This document shows, in pieces, positions 1 through 9,673 of a stretch of 64,000 bases of DNA; position 1 is the first letter of the stretch, and each line of letters begins with the position of its first letter. Source of the DNA: JABMMZ01 sp044341025 (GTDB lineage Bacteria; Bacteroidota; Bacteroidia; NS11-12g; UBA955); the NCBI GenBank assembly GCA_044341025.1, contig JBIISM010000013.1:1-64000 (forward strand). The letters run 5' to 3'. Below the pieces are notes generated by a model. It saw only the letters and a program-made list of their open reading frames with translations, was not told the origin of the DNA and searched no databases. Made by a program: the position numbers and the translations under genes.

Positions 1-22
1 CATCTCGACAAAAAAAACGCTC

Positions 23-943
23 TTGAAAAGATCCTTCATCTATAAATGCCTAGCCTTTATTGCTTTCTTCTTGGTAAGCAATGGTTATGCTGATGGACTT
101 CACTTAAACGCGTTTGTTTCTTTGAACGATGCTGAACCTGGTTCTGATCCTTCTCGTCTCACTTCTGCATTCGATTCTACCTTTTGCTCTGCTTGGGATA
201 TTTATTTGAATACTTGGGACACCGAAGTATTGAATCCCTATACCTACGATTACAGCAGTTTCAAACAACCAGTTAATATTGTTTTGGCTGCAGATTCTTT
301 TGGTTTTGTGATGCCTATAACCAACGTTGTTACATCAACCTATGGTCCAAGACACGGCAGAGCGCACCAAGGGGTTGATTTAGATCTTGAAACTGGAGAT
401 ACCGTGGTGTCGGCCTTCGACGGTGTGGTGCGTATGTCTCGATACTACGGCGGCTATGGCAATATGGTGGTGGTTCGTCACCACAATGGTTTGGAAACAT
501 TATATGGCCACTTATCAAAAGTATTGGTTGAGCCAGGGCAAAAAATTAAGGCTGGTGCTTTTGTTGGTTTAGGTGGAAATACGGGCCATAGTTTTGGCTC
601 GCATCTGCATTTTGAAATTCGTTTCATGGGCCAACCAATTGATCCTTCAAAGTTTATTTCTTTCGATAATTTTTCTCTTCTTAACAACGATGTGCAAATT
701 GACAGCACCACGTTTGACAACGGCAAATTGATTCACAAACAAAGACAAGCAGATGCTGAGTTTGCCGAGTCTCACTATAAGTCGGTTAAGAAGCCGGTTT
801 CTAAGTTTCATGTTGTTCGCTCAGGTGAGACGCTTAGCTCTATTGCCCGCAAGCACAAGACCACTGTATCCAAACTTTGTAAAATGAACAAGATTCGTCC
901 TACAAGCATTCTGAGTTTGGGCCGTAAATTGAAGGTGAAATAA
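23..943 (+). CDS. Secreted M23 murein endopeptidase with C-terminal LysM
   Basis: The 306-aa product opens with a signal peptide (hydrophobic residues about 6-21). A peptidase M23 domain spans roughly residues 95-210. Its zinc ligands are visible as H115/D119 in HQGVD and H195-x-H197 in HLHFE, with the catalytic-type histidine in YGHLS near residue 163. A LysM domain fills residues 262-306 (HVVRSGETLSSIARKHKTT). This architecture cleaves peptidoglycan cross-bridges while LysM binds the glycan. The start is TTG at base 23; no ATG precedes the signal peptide, so the start is likely but not certain. It stands alone, convergent with ruvC. Confidence 0.9.
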   Translation: MKRSFIYKCLAFIAFFLVSNGYADGLHLNAFVSLNDAEPGSDPSRLTSAFDSTFCSAWDIYLNTWDTEVLNPYTYDYSSFKQPVNIVLAADSFGFVMPITNVVTSTYGPRHGRAHQGVDLDLETGDTVVSAFDGVVRMSRYYGGYGNMVVVRHHNGLETLYGHLSKVLVEPGQKIKAGAFVGLGGNTGHSFGSHLHFEIRFMGQPIDPSKFISFDNFSLLNNDVQIDSTTFDNGKLIHKQRQADAEFAESHYKSVKKPVSKFHVVRSGETLSSIARKHKTTVSKLCKMNKIRPTSILSLGRKLKVK

Positions 944-992
944 GTTCGGATTTTAATTCTGAATGTTCTATTAACTTTTTCCAGTTACATTC

Positions 993-1574
993 TTATTTAA
1001 TCCTTGATTTGTTTTCGGTGGCAAACTTTTCCCAACTGTTGGCTTTCTTATTGCTGCTGCCTGTTTTGGCGCCAAAACCCCTCGGATTGGCCTGAAAGAT
1101 ATGACACATTGCTGCCGCCAAGCCATCAGTGGCATCCAAATGTGTTGGCATGTCGTCAAATTTCAAGAGTCTTTGCAACATTTCTGCTACCGCTTCTTTG
1201 CTCGAATTTCCAGAACCTGTAATACTCAATTTTATTTTTCTTGGTTGGTATTCGTAAATCGGCATTTCACGCATCAAAGCGGCTGCAATTGCAACACCTT
1301 GAGCCCTCCCGAGTTTTAACATCGATTGCACATTTTTGCCATAAAAAGGCGCTTCAATGGCCAATTCATCGGGTTTGTAACTGTCTATCAATCCTGTAAC
1401 CCGCTCGAAAATGTGCTTGAGCTTGATTGCATGGTCTTCCAACTTATCCAAACGGATAATGCCTATGCTGATTAAAGAAAATTCTTTTCCTTTTAAGCCA
1501 ACTACACCATAACCCATTATATTTGTACCTGGGTCAATGCCCAAAACAATTCGGTCAAAATCCTCTAATTCCAA
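993..1574 (-). CDS. ruvC: Crossover junction endodeoxyribonuclease RuvC
   Basis: RuvC resolves Holliday junctions with RuvAB. The RNase-H-like acidic residues are visible: D in LGIDPGTNIMGYG at the N terminus, E in LAIEAPFYGKN, and two aspartates in HLDATDGLAAAMCH near the end. The reading frame is open up to base 1619, with an ATG at 1603. The family usually starts just before the first beta strand, so I chose TTG at 1574, giving about 193 aa. That choice also avoids overlap with the divergent membrane-protein gene starting at 1578. The product is certain; the start is uncertain. Confidence 0.9.
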   Translation of the reverse strand: MELEDFDRIVLGIDPGTNIMGYGVVGLKGKEFSLISIGIIRLDKLEDHAIKLKHIFERVTGLIDSYKPDELAIEAPFYGKNVQSMLKLGRAQGVAIAAALMREMPIYEYQPRKIKLSITGSGNSSKEAVAEMLQRLLKFDDMPTHLDATDGLAAAMCHIFQANPRGFGAKTGSSNKKANSWEKFATENKSRIK

Positions 1575-1577
1575 TCG

Positions 1578-2534
1578 TTGCAACACAAGACAAAGATACA
1601 TAAAAATGTCAATTGGCAATCTGTTTTCAAGCTTATTAAATGGTTGGTGCCATTTCTAATTGCCTTAATACTGTATAAGAAGTTCTATAAAAATGCAGGG
1701 GTTTCCTTCGAGTTTTTCTTTCTGCAATTCACTTCCCTGCCTTGGTATTGGTACCTTGTTTTAATCGGTTTTTCTTTGCTCAACTGGGGGCTTGAAATTC
1801 GAAAATGGCAATACTTAATTTGCAAAATAGAACTACAATCTTTTAAAGTGGCCAGTAAATCGGTGCTCTCTGGCATGGCGGTTTCTCAACTACTGCCTTT
1901 CAGAACAGGTGAGTTTTTAGGCCGCTTAGCGTTTGTAAACGATGACAATAAAATCAATGCGGGTATCTTGTCTATTGCCGGTAGTTTTACCCAGCTCTTG
2001 GTGACCTTGTTTTTCGGCACTTTGGCTTTTTTTCATATCCAACCATTAGAAATTCCTCTGTTTTTTGTTCTTTCGCTTATTGCCTTGATCGTGCTTTTGG
2101 GTATAGGATATCAATACATGCCTCAATTTGTTCCCATCAAAAAAAGTGCTTTTTTTACCGCCATACGCGAGGCTTTAGGGTTTTTAAAACGCAGCGACCG
2201 TCTTCGCTTAATTGGCTTTTCAAGTTTGCGCTACTTGCTTTTTGTTTTGCCCTATGCACTAATGGCACAATATTTTCAGGTTGGCGGATCGAGTGGTTTG
2301 TTGTTCTTAATGTGCTCGGTGTCTTGCATTTTTTTTCTACAAACGGTTTCTCCAAGTTTTATATTAACCGATTTGGCCATACGCATCAGCGTTCCTGCTT
2401 TGGTATTTTCCGGCTCATTTGATGCCAGTAATAACTTTGATTTTATGCCGGGTATGGTGATCTATGTGTTTAATATTCTTATACCAATGCTCATTGGTGC
2501 AGGTATTCTTTTGTCTTTGAAAATGAAAAAATAA
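1578..2534 (+). CDS. Lysylphosphatidylglycerol synthase TM / flippase-like membrane protein
   Basis: The 318-aa integral membrane protein has about eight hydrophobic segments. The LPFRTGEFLGRLAFV stretch near residue 105 is the conserved region of the LPG_synthase_TM (UPF0104/AglD-YbhN) family. These proteins are thought to flip or handle lipid-linked substrates, but activity cannot be assigned here. The stop codon overlaps the start of the downstream glycosyltransferase by one base, so the two are translationally coupled and probably work on the same envelope lipid or glycan. The start is TTG, four bases from the putative ruvC start; no in-frame ATG lies nearby. Confidence 0.8.
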   Translation: MQHKTKIHKNVNWQSVFKLIKWLVPFLIALILYKKFYKNAGVSFEFFFLQFTSLPWYWYLVLIGFSLLNWGLEIRKWQYLICKIELQSFKVASKSVLSGMAVSQLLPFRTGEFLGRLAFVNDDNKINAGILSIAGSFTQLLVTLFFGTLAFFHIQPLEIPLFFVLSLIALIVLLGIGYQYMPQFVPIKKSAFFTAIREALGFLKRSDRLRLIGFSSLRYLLFVLPYALMAQYFQVGGSSGLLFLMCSVSCIFFLQTVSPSFILTDLAIRISVPALVFSGSFDASNNFDFMPGMVIYVFNILIPMLIGAGILLSLKMKK

Positions 2535-3670
2535 TGGGCTTTATTATCGGGGTATTTTTGATCGTATTTGTCTTACTTGCATTGATTGCTTGCATCTACA
2601 CAGCTTTTATGTTTTGGTGTGCGGGTAGGTTTAGGATAGAACCTAAAATGGAACCGCTTAACCCCATTGTAGAAGGGCTATCTGTTTTAATTCCTTTTAG
2701 AAACGAAGCAGTGAATTTAAAAAATTGCTTAAATAGTTTTATCCAGCAAAAAAATATTTCGTTTCCATTTGAAATACTTTTAATAGACGATGGTTCTGAG
2801 GATGAAAGCGCTGCGGTTATTGCAGAATTCGCAGGCCGTTTACCCTTTCAATTTATTAACTCTAATGGAGTAGGGAAGAAGGCTGCCTTACAAACTGGAG
2901 TTGCAGCCGCACAATACAATATTGTTTATACTGTTGATGCCGATTGTGTTTTAGGTTCCAATACCCTAGCCTATATGGCAAGTACTTTTCAGGCTGAAAA
3001 TTTAAATATGCTTTGCGGATTGGTCAATCTTGCGCCTGCTAAGGGTTTGTCTCAAAACTTGCAAGCCGCTGAATCTGCTGCTCTTGTAGGCATTAGTGCG
3101 GTGATGTTGAATTCAAGCAAACCGGCTACCTGTAACGGGGCTAATTTGATGTTTCGCAAGGACGTGTTTTTGCAATTGAAAGGCTATGAAAATTATAGGC
3201 ATTTAAGCTCGGGCGATGACGATTTTTTGATGCATGCGTTTTTTAATCATAATGCAGAGGCCTGTCGATACGCCATGCATCCGGATGCGGTGGTAAGCAC
3301 CAAACCTGAAGATTCAATAAGTACTTTCTTTGCTCAAAGAGCCCGTTGGGCCAGTAAGCGCAAGCACTACCTCTTTCCTTACAATAAGTATTTGTTTGCT
3401 TTAATGGGATTGAAATTCTTGACTTACTGGGCATTGCTTTTCTTTATGGTAATTAACTGTTTTTATTGGGGAAGCAGCACACCTTGGATTTTGTTCCTTT
3501 TGCTTTATGTGTCAGAACTTGCATTTGCAAAGCGCTTGGGCGAGGTCTTAAAGTTAAATTACCTTTCAATTTTTATCTTGCCTTTGTATCAGCTTTACTT
3601 ACCCTTTGTATTGATTTATTCAAAAGTCTTCCGCATTCAATGGAAGGGTAGGATTATAGATGCGAAATAA
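2534..3670 (+). CDS. Membrane-anchored family 2 glycosyltransferase
   Basis: The 378-aa protein has an N-terminal TM segment (residues 3-27) and a GT-A catalytic domain. LLIDDGSEDES binds the nucleotide, VDADC supplies the DxD metal site, GDDDF is the acceptor/base region, and QRARW is the processive-type Q/RxxRW motif. Three hydrophobic segments follow at the C terminus. This layout is typical of polyprenyl- or glycolipid-directed GT2 enzymes. It is coupled to the upstream flippase-like gene. The substrate cannot be told from the sequence. Confidence 0.87.
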   Translation: MGFIIGVFLIVFVLLALIACIYTAFMFWCAGRFRIEPKMEPLNPIVEGLSVLIPFRNEAVNLKNCLNSFIQQKNISFPFEILLIDDGSEDESAAVIAEFAGRLPFQFINSNGVGKKAALQTGVAAAQYNIVYTVDADCVLGSNTLAYMASTFQAENLNMLCGLVNLAPAKGLSQNLQAAESAALVGISAVMLNSSKPATCNGANLMFRKDVFLQLKGYENYRHLSSGDDDFLMHAFFNHNAEACRYAMHPDAVVSTKPEDSISTFFAQRARWASKRKHYLFPYNKYLFALMGLKFLTYWALLFFMVINCFYWGSSTPWILFLLLYVSELAFAKRLGEVLKLNYLSIFILPLYQLYLPFVLIYSKVFRIQWKGRIIDAK

Positions 3671-3840
3671 CTACTCAATAGTCGAAAACCCAAGCGCACT
3701 ATTTAAAGTACTTGGCCTCTTCATACCCGCTTGCCTATTTTCGCAATAGGTACAGAAAAAAGGAAATACTATTGTGTTACTTAGTGTAAGGCCAAAATTA
3801 AGCAGGCCAATTTTGGAAATGCAAATGGGTGCGGTAAGGT

Positions 3841-5811
3841 TTAATTTAAAAGGTGAAACGTCCCTTTTTTGATGCGTGTAATTTTTTGACAGTCTCTGTA
3901 TTTGATATAGTACATCAATAAATTATCACTACAAATTTCTCCATTGCTTAATTTCCCATCCCATGTTTCGCCGTTCTCAGATTGCCAAATCAATTCTCCC
4001 CAACGCGAATATATGCGTATTTCTGCATCAAATTTTAGGCTGTTATCGGGAAAACGGTCGTTCATTCCATCGTCATTTGGTGTAAAAGCATTGGGTATCC
4101 AAAAAATAAAATCACCATTTTTTTGCAACAACTCTATGGTGTCGCTTACCTCACAGGTATTGCTGTCTTTAATGCTTAAGGTGTATTTTCCAGGAGACTT
4201 AACAACGATGTTTTGCGTGGTTTCGCCAGTACTCCATAAATAGTTATTGGCAATTGGTCCTTGAATTAGATACCGCTCAAAATAACAAATGCTGTCGTCT
4301 TGCCCAATGTATATTGGTTTTGTGTTAAAATAATCAATTTCAATGCTGTCTGTTTTTAATGAACAAATATTATTTCTAACAGTATAGTTGCCCTTTGAAT
4401 TGAACCATTTTATATGGCTGCTGTCTCCATCATTCCATAAAATGGATTGGTAGGTATAAGGAATGCGAACAGACTTTGTTGCATTTTTGCAGATGTTCAT
4501 TTTGTCGGGCAAAACTTCAAAGGTTTCGTCGTAAAATTTAATTTCAAAGGTGTCGGAAATACTCTTGCATGGGCCAGTGAATTTAAAGCTGTAAATGCCT
4601 TGCTTTGAAAAAAATCTAATCTTAAATTGTCCAGTATCTCCCCAAGCAAACTTAGCACTTGGGTTATACTTGCTCATATTGTAAGCAGCGCCGTTTTTGG
4701 CGCAAACAATGGTGTCATTTGCTTTTACTTGCTCTAAAACCGGGTGGGCGCTCAAGCGCATGGTATCTGAATATTCGATGCATTGGGCCTGAAAGTTTAT
4801 CCAGTATAATCCAGTATCTTTAAGTGAGCGAGTAGTCAATTTGCTGCCATCCTCCCATTTAATGATTTGGTATTTTGGATTCAGCGTTAATTGATAATTT
4901 ATTGGCAAACAAAGCTGCGTATCTCGATAAATATCTAAATCTTGCTTTTGCTTGCGCTTCACGTCGACCTGAACGGTATCAAAACAAATGTTGCTGTCGT
5001 TGTCGATGATTTTTAAATAAAATTGTCGTGCATCGTTTAGAGCCATACTAACTGGATTGCCCATTTTGTTACCCCCGTTTATAAAATTGGCTGGCTGCCA
5101 TTCATAGACATACCCTGTATTGCAAATTACCCCTAAGTTTCCGGGTATGTTTCCACCAAGTAAAACCCTTTCGCCTTCGCATATTAAAGTGTCTCTTCCA
5201 GCATCTGACAATAGCTTGCCTTGTCCAAAATATATGTCATCAATGGCAAAATCGTAACCCATAATGGTGGATGAAAAGGTTTCGAACTTGGCCGTTGCCG
5301 TTTTGCTTGTGCCTGAATTCCATGTTACCTTTATTTCTTTCCACACAAATGGCGTGTTGCTAATGGTTAAAACCGTTAGGATGTCATTGTTTATTTTTAA
5401 GCGGATTTGTGCAGGAGCCAGAGTTGGTTTGTTCATCGAACAATACCACATTGAAAAGGTGTAGGTGGTATTTTCTTCTACGGCTATATTTTGGTAAAAA
5501 TCATAATCCCAGCCATTTTTATTGCGTGGGTCCACATACAAGTAATGGCCAAGCTGTGTGCCCAGTGTTTTGTCTGTTTTTACTTCATCGAGGTATAGGG
5601 GTTGAAAAGGCTTGTTGGCCCGCCATCTAAATACCGTATTGCCTGTAAATGGGGCAGGATTGCTTATGTTGTTAAGCGGATTGAGTTTTAAACAGGCATT
5701 GCTTGGTTTTTCAAAATTGCCATTCGACCATAAATTGACCATGCAGCTATTCTGAGCCAAAACGCCATTCAGAAATAAAAACAGTGAAAATATTAAAATC
5801 GGTCTCTGCAT
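3841..5811 (-). CDS. Secreted protein with T9SS type B (gliding-motility) C-terminal domain
   Basis: The 656-aa protein has a signal peptide (residues 1-19, ending VLAQ), a carbohydrate-binding-like first domain (residues 25-195, opening with NLWSNGNFEKPS) and several cysteine-containing Ig/PKD-like repeats. The last 85 residues hold the signature of the CHU C-terminal family: FTPNDDGMNDRF, then IYSRWGELIW and ETWDGK. That domain is the type B sorting signal recognised by the type IX secretion system, so the protein is exported to the surface or medium. Its actual ligand is unknown. It stands alone after the lptC operon. Confidence 0.88.
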   Translation of the reverse strand: MQRPILIFSLFLFLNGVLAQNSCMVNLWSNGNFEKPSNACLKLNPLNNISNPAPFTGNTVFRWRANKPFQPLYLDEVKTDKTLGTQLGHYLYVDPRNKNGWDYDFYQNIAVEENTTYTFSMWYCSMNKPTLAPAQIRLKINNDILTVLTISNTPFVWKEIKVTWNSGTSKTATAKFETFSSTIMGYDFAIDDIYFGQGKLLSDAGRDTLICEGERVLLGGNIPGNLGVICNTGYVYEWQPANFINGGNKMGNPVSMALNDARQFYLKIIDNDSNICFDTVQVDVKRKQKQDLDIYRDTQLCLPINYQLTLNPKYQIIKWEDGSKLTTRSLKDTGLYWINFQAQCIEYSDTMRLSAHPVLEQVKANDTIVCAKNGAAYNMSKYNPSAKFAWGDTGQFKIRFFSKQGIYSFKFTGPCKSISDTFEIKFYDETFEVLPDKMNICKNATKSVRIPYTYQSILWNDGDSSHIKWFNSKGNYTVRNNICSLKTDSIEIDYFNTKPIYIGQDDSICYFERYLIQGPIANNYLWSTGETTQNIVVKSPGKYTLSIKDSNTCEVSDTIELLQKNGDFIFWIPNAFTPNDDGMNDRFPDNSLKFDAEIRIYSRWGELIWQSENGETWDGKLSNGEICSDNLLMYYIKYRDCQKITRIKKGTFHLLN

Positions 5812-5912
5812 TTGCCAAGATAATTGCTATTTACAAAACAAACATAAGTCGAAATTGTGTGGTTTAGTGAATGGATTAGAAAAACAGATAAAGAATGGGG
5901 CCTACAACTGAA

Positions 5913-6116
5913 TCATTTCTTCTCCTGGAAGCGTTGTTTTTTCTTGATAAAATACATGCTTACGGAGAACACGAATACAAGAAGCACCACGTACAATTTC
6001 CAATTGCTAAACCCACCGATTTTGTATTGAACCGTCGCTTCTATGCACGAAATAGCTGCTGCCATTAAATACAACACAATACCAACCTGTTTGCTGACCA
6101 AAGATTTTTTCTCCAT
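5913..6116 (-). CDS. Small two-TM membrane protein
   Basis: The 67-aa protein has two hydrophobic segments (residues 9-27 and 39-58) and a lysine-rich C-terminal tail. I do not recognise a family. Its start codon shares a base with the stop of the upstream lptC-like gene, so it is translated from the same mRNA. It is the last gene of the birA-coaX-OMP-lptC string. Confidence 0.65.
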   Translation of the reverse strand: MEKKSLVSKQVGIVLYLMAAAISCIEATVQYKIGGFSNWKLYVVLLVFVFSVSMYFIKKKQRFQEKK

Positions 6117-6676
6117 TATTTCTCTTTTTTTGCCGAATCCTGAATGCTAATTACACCTCTTGGTTTTTTGATTACCCAATCGCTGAAATCTTGCTTGCTC
6201 TCCATGCCTTCTCCCGTTAATATTTCATTTTTGGTGGTAATGCGCACAAATTTATCGGTGTAAATAATTTGTTTTTTTTGGTCCCAAATTAATTTCTCGG
6301 TATTTAGTTTTTCGCCTTTGTTGTTCATTACCACAACATTTTGACTCACCTCAGTAATTTTTTGTGTTTGATATGAAATGCCTTTTTCAGCACTTAAATA
6401 ACTTTCTGCTTTGCCTTCATCGTTGTAAAAATTGCCCGTTATGCCTTTGGGCATGCGCACAATGTCGTTGCCGTCTTTTTTGTATCCAATTAGTTGCTTT
6501 GCAAATATCTTGGCTTTCAATCTGCCGGAGTCGTTGTAATTGATGGTAACATTGCGCCCTTCTTGTGTAAACAACATCGTGTCTGCTTGCAGCATTTTGG
6601 CCACATTTTTAGAGGCATAATCACCACATGAACCGATTAAGATTGCCGCAAATAATAGGTACAACAGCTTGTTCAT
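6116..6676 (-). CDS. lptC: LptC-like lipoprotein of LPS export
   Basis: The 186-aa product has a lipoprotein signal peptide with lipobox LIGSC (Cys17). The body is rich in short beta strands typical of the OstA/LptC fold: DSGRLKAKIFAKQL, then ISYQTQKITEVSQNVVVMNN and TEKLIWDQKKQIIYTDKFVRI. LptC bridges the inner-membrane LptBFG transporter to periplasmic LptA. Bacteroidota LptC proteins are often lipoproteins placed beside coaX and an outer-membrane protein, as here. The assignment rests on fold-like pattern and context. Confidence 0.72.
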   Translation of the reverse strand: MNKLLYLLFAAILIGSCGDYASKNVAKMLQADTMLFTQEGRNVTINYNDSGRLKAKIFAKQLIGYKKDGNDIVRMPKGITGNFYNDEGKAESYLSAEKGISYQTQKITEVSQNVVVMNNKGEKLNTEKLIWDQKKQIIYTDKFVRITTKNEILTGEGMESKQDFSDWVIKKPRGVISIQDSAKKEK

Positions 6677-6713
6677 GTTTTTGATTTTTCTTTAGCAATT
6701 GATGCCAATAGCC

Positions 6714-8168
6714 TTAATAGAATTTTCTTTGTTTAAACCAATTGTCAGCCAAGGTAAATCCTATTGTTAATCTAAAAACATTTTCAGCCAACATGCCATT
6801 TAACGTATTGCCACGGTGTATGTATTCTGCGGTGAAATTGAACAGCGACTTCAATAAGATTTTATTTCTGCCATCAACATCTGTTCTGGTTTTTGGTATG
6901 CCAAATCCGAAACTAATGCCGTATTCTTTTAATGGAGTGATTTGACTTTTGTTGTCTTTGAAAAGGTAACCGGTGTTGAGCATTCTAAAACCAAAACGGT
7001 ATTCTATTCTTGCTTTGCGTTTGCCTTTTGCCTTTACGCTTTCAGAAAAGTCGACATCTGGGTCGGGTCTGTAGGCGAAGCCCAAACTGATTTGTGAGCT
7101 ATTGCCAAACGAGTCGTTGAACAAACTGCGGTCGATCTTCGACCACATATCGGTGCGGTAATCTGCAGCCACCATCCATAATTTATTAAACGTTGCACTA
7201 AAACCTGCCGATATGCTCATCGGTATATTGGTTTTCCCTTTCAGATTGTTCTCGTTTAAGATTGTGTCCTTTGCTGCAGTTGTATAATAGTTGCTGATAT
7301 TTAGTACTTGTCTGTATTCATTGTAACGGATATTGGCTTGGTTGCTAATGGTGGCCCCGTACACAAAACGAACAGGATAACGGTAAGCTTTGTAAATCAT
7401 TTTTCCGCCTTCTAGCACTGAATCTCGGCGAACAATGGTATCGCGGTTGCGCTCACCTTGCAGGCCCAAATCGAATTTAAACCCATTCAGTTGCGTGTTC
7501 TTGTCGTAATAGGTTGCGCGCGATTTTCCAGTATCGAATAGGTAATAGGTCTCGGTCGATCTGCTTTGCCCAAATAGAAATGAACTGTTTAGTCCTATCG
7601 ATAAATTTGGCGTCAAATTAACCGCATTGATCAAATATAAACGGCTTAATCCTCCACGGTTTGAATAGTAATTTCCCAACTGACCATAGGTGGCATCTTT
7701 GGTTTTAAAGTAAGAAACATTAATGCTAGAATAAGGGGTAATGCCAAATGCAACGGCCCATAAGGTTCTGTATTCTTTGTATAATTTGTTTTCACTTTTT
7801 TTGGAGGAGCTGTCTTTTAAAACTTGTTTTTTGTAAACCGGAAAAGCCAAACCAAAATAGTTGATATTGCCATTGTAATTGGTCCTTGCGCTGCTGTCGG
7901 TGTATACTTTGCTGTATTGTGCTCTAAAACCAAAATCCAAAGAAACTTGTTTCATCGCACCCACCGAGGCCGGATTGGATAGAGAAATGGTTCTGCTGGT
8001 TCTTATGCCATTGCTGCTGCCGCCCAAGGCACGGCTAAAAGCATTTGAGTATTGCTCAATTTCGCCAAATCCACGGCTTGAGTATGGTGAACTGGTATTG
8101 TTTTGCGCATAAGTAATGCTGTAACAAATCAGGAAGAAACAGATGACTGCGTTTTTTTTATTTTTCAT
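6714..8168 (-). CDS. Outer-membrane beta-barrel protein (OmpP1/FadL-like)
   Basis: The 484-aa protein has a signal peptide (residues 1-21, ITYAQ) followed by alternating amphipathic strands ending in an aromatic residue (QRKFY), as expected for a barrel recognised by BAM. N-terminal SNPASVGAMKQVSLDFGF resembles the FadL/OmpP1 group in Bacteroidota. The transported substrate is unknown. Its first codons overlap the end of coaX by 11 bases, and lptC follows 37 bases later, so it belongs to an envelope operon. It is not PorV as far as I can tell. Confidence 0.72.
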   Translation of the reverse strand: MKNKKNAVICFFLICYSITYAQNNTSSPYSSRGFGEIEQYSNAFSRALGGSSNGIRTSRTISLSNPASVGAMKQVSLDFGFRAQYSKVYTDSSARTNYNGNINYFGLAFPVYKKQVLKDSSSKKSENKLYKEYRTLWAVAFGITPYSSINVSYFKTKDATYGQLGNYYSNRGGLSRLYLINAVNLTPNLSIGLNSSFLFGQSRSTETYYLFDTGKSRATYYDKNTQLNGFKFDLGLQGERNRDTIVRRDSVLEGGKMIYKAYRYPVRFVYGATISNQANIRYNEYRQVLNISNYYTTAAKDTILNENNLKGKTNIPMSISAGFSATFNKLWMVAADYRTDMWSKIDRSLFNDSFGNSSQISLGFAYRPDPDVDFSESVKAKGKRKARIEYRFGFRMLNTGYLFKDNKSQITPLKEYGISFGFGIPKTRTDVDGRNKILLKSLFNFTAEYIHRGNTLNGMLAENVFRLTIGFTLADNWFKQRKFY

Positions 8169-8868
8169 TCAGTAATAACAGGGCGTGTAAACCTTTAAGG
8201 ACAAAGTTTTCGTTCGCAAATATCTTGTATTTAGATGGGATAACAAAATGGGAATGGTCGCCTCCACAGAGCACCGTTTGTAAATTCGGGTACTTTTCTG
8301 TGAAAGTTTGAATATAGCCTTCTATTTCATGCTGCATGCCCAACAGGACTCCATTTGCCATTGCTTCTTTGGTGTTGCTTCCCATGGTAAAATTGGCATC
8401 TTTTACGTCTACCAGAGGCAATCGACCTGTCATTTGGTGCATGGCTTTGAGGCGGAGGTCTATACCTGGAGAAATATTCCCTCCATAATAATTTAATTCT
8501 GGATCTAGAAAATCGATGGTCATGCAGGTGCCAATGTCAAATATCAAACATGCTTGATTTGGAAATTGAGTAGCCGCTGCTGCGAGCGCTGCAATGCGGT
8601 CGGCACCCAAGGTTTCCTTGCTTAAGTATTGGTTCTTAAATGGCAGTTTTGACAGATAACTTAAAGAATGTATTTCAAATCCTATAACTTCTTCGGTGCT
8701 GCCTTGGGCCACTGAAGAGACAATAACACTGTAGATGTTTTCTTGCTTAAGCCATTGGTAACATGAGCTTAAATCATTGAAATATTGTTTGTTCACCAAT
8801 TCGCCTTCCGAACTGAATACTGCCGCTTTGATGCGGGTGTTTCCAATATCAATTACGCCTCTATGCAT
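8158..8868 (-). CDS. coaX: Type III pantothenate kinase
   Basis: CoaX phosphorylates pantothenate, the first step of CoA synthesis. The 236-aa protein shows the ASKHA phosphate-1 motif DIGNTRIK at residues 7-14, the GADRIAALAAA pantothenate/ATP region and LIFDIGTCMTIDFLD. The length fits the type III family. It overlaps birA upstream by eight bases and the barrel gene downstream by eleven, so the genes are probably co-transcribed. Confidence 0.94.
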   Translation of the reverse strand: MHRGVIDIGNTRIKAAVFSSEGELVNKQYFNDLSSCYQWLKQENIYSVIVSSVAQGSTEEVIGFEIHSLSYLSKLPFKNQYLSKETLGADRIAALAAAATQFPNQACLIFDIGTCMTIDFLDPELNYYGGNISPGIDLRLKAMHQMTGRLPLVDVKDANFTMGSNTKEAMANGVLLGMQHEIEGYIQTFTEKYPNLQTVLCGGDHSHFVIPSKYKIFANENFVLKGLHALLLLNEK

Positions 8869-9640
8869 GAATTTTTTGTTTAATGCTTCCGTGAATATGG
8901 GCTTGAATGCTGCCGTCGTTGTGTTTTAGCAACAAACGGCCATCCCCATCGCAACCCATCACGATGCCCTCAAATGTACCATTTTGGGTCTTAAATTCTG
9001 TTTTTTCTTGATACGAAAGCAGAGCTTTGTCAAATTGTATGTTTATTTCTTCTTTCTGACCTGCTTGCAATAAAAGGTAATTGTGTTCTAGTGTTTCTAA
9101 AATCAGTTTTAAAATATGCTCACGTTCTATTGTGTTTCCAGTTATTTCACTCAAAGAGCTTGCATTTATTTCTGTTAGATGTTCAAATTTCTGATTCACA
9201 TTGAGCCCAATCCCGGCAATGCTCCAATTAAGTTTGTTGCCAATAAAATTGTTCTCAATTAAAATGCCTGCTACTTTTCTGCGCTCAATTAAAATATCAT
9301 TGGGCCATTTAATGTGCACTGTGTTTTGTGGTAAAAATGTTCTGAGTACAGAGTAAATGCTCACGGCAATGGTCTTATTGAGGCTAAACAGATCGACACT
9401 AAAATTAGTGCTAGGTTTTAGAACGATGCTAAACAATAAGTTTTCAAAAGCTTCACTGATCCATGTATTTTTGCTTTGTCCACGCCCTTTCCCTTGAAAC
9501 TCAGCCACCACCACAGTGCCGTCTTTAGCCATATTTTGCTTCATTAATTCAATGGCAAATGTGTTGGTCGAATCCACTTGGTTAAAATAAATAATATTTT
9601 GACCGATAAATTGGGTATTTGGTTTTACTTTTGCAAACAC
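8861..9640 (-). CDS. birA: Biotin--[acetyl-CoA-carboxylase] ligase (no repressor domain)
   Basis: The 259-aa enzyme activates biotin as biotinyl-AMP and attaches it to carboxylase carrier proteins. GKGRGQ with NTWISEAFENLLFS forms the biotin/ATP loop, and KWPNDILIERRKVAGILIEN the catalytic core; a small C-terminal SH3-like domain follows. It lacks the N-terminal HTH of E. coli BirA, so it should be a ligase only. It starts the coaX operon and is divergent from rsfS, with 33 bases between. Confidence 0.93.
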   Translation of the reverse strand: MFAKVKPNTQFIGQNIIYFNQVDSTNTFAIELMKQNMAKDGTVVVAEFQGKGRGQSKNTWISEAFENLLFSIVLKPSTNFSVDLFSLNKTIAVSIYSVLRTFLPQNTVHIKWPNDILIERRKVAGILIENNFIGNKLNWSIAGIGLNVNQKFEHLTEINASSLSEITGNTIEREHILKLILETLEHNYLLLQAGQKEEINIQFDKALLSYQEKTEFKTQNGTFEGIVMGCDGDGRLLLKHNDGSIQAHIHGSIKQKIHA

Positions 9641-9673
9641 AACTAAAGCTATACAATTAAAGATACAAGGTTA

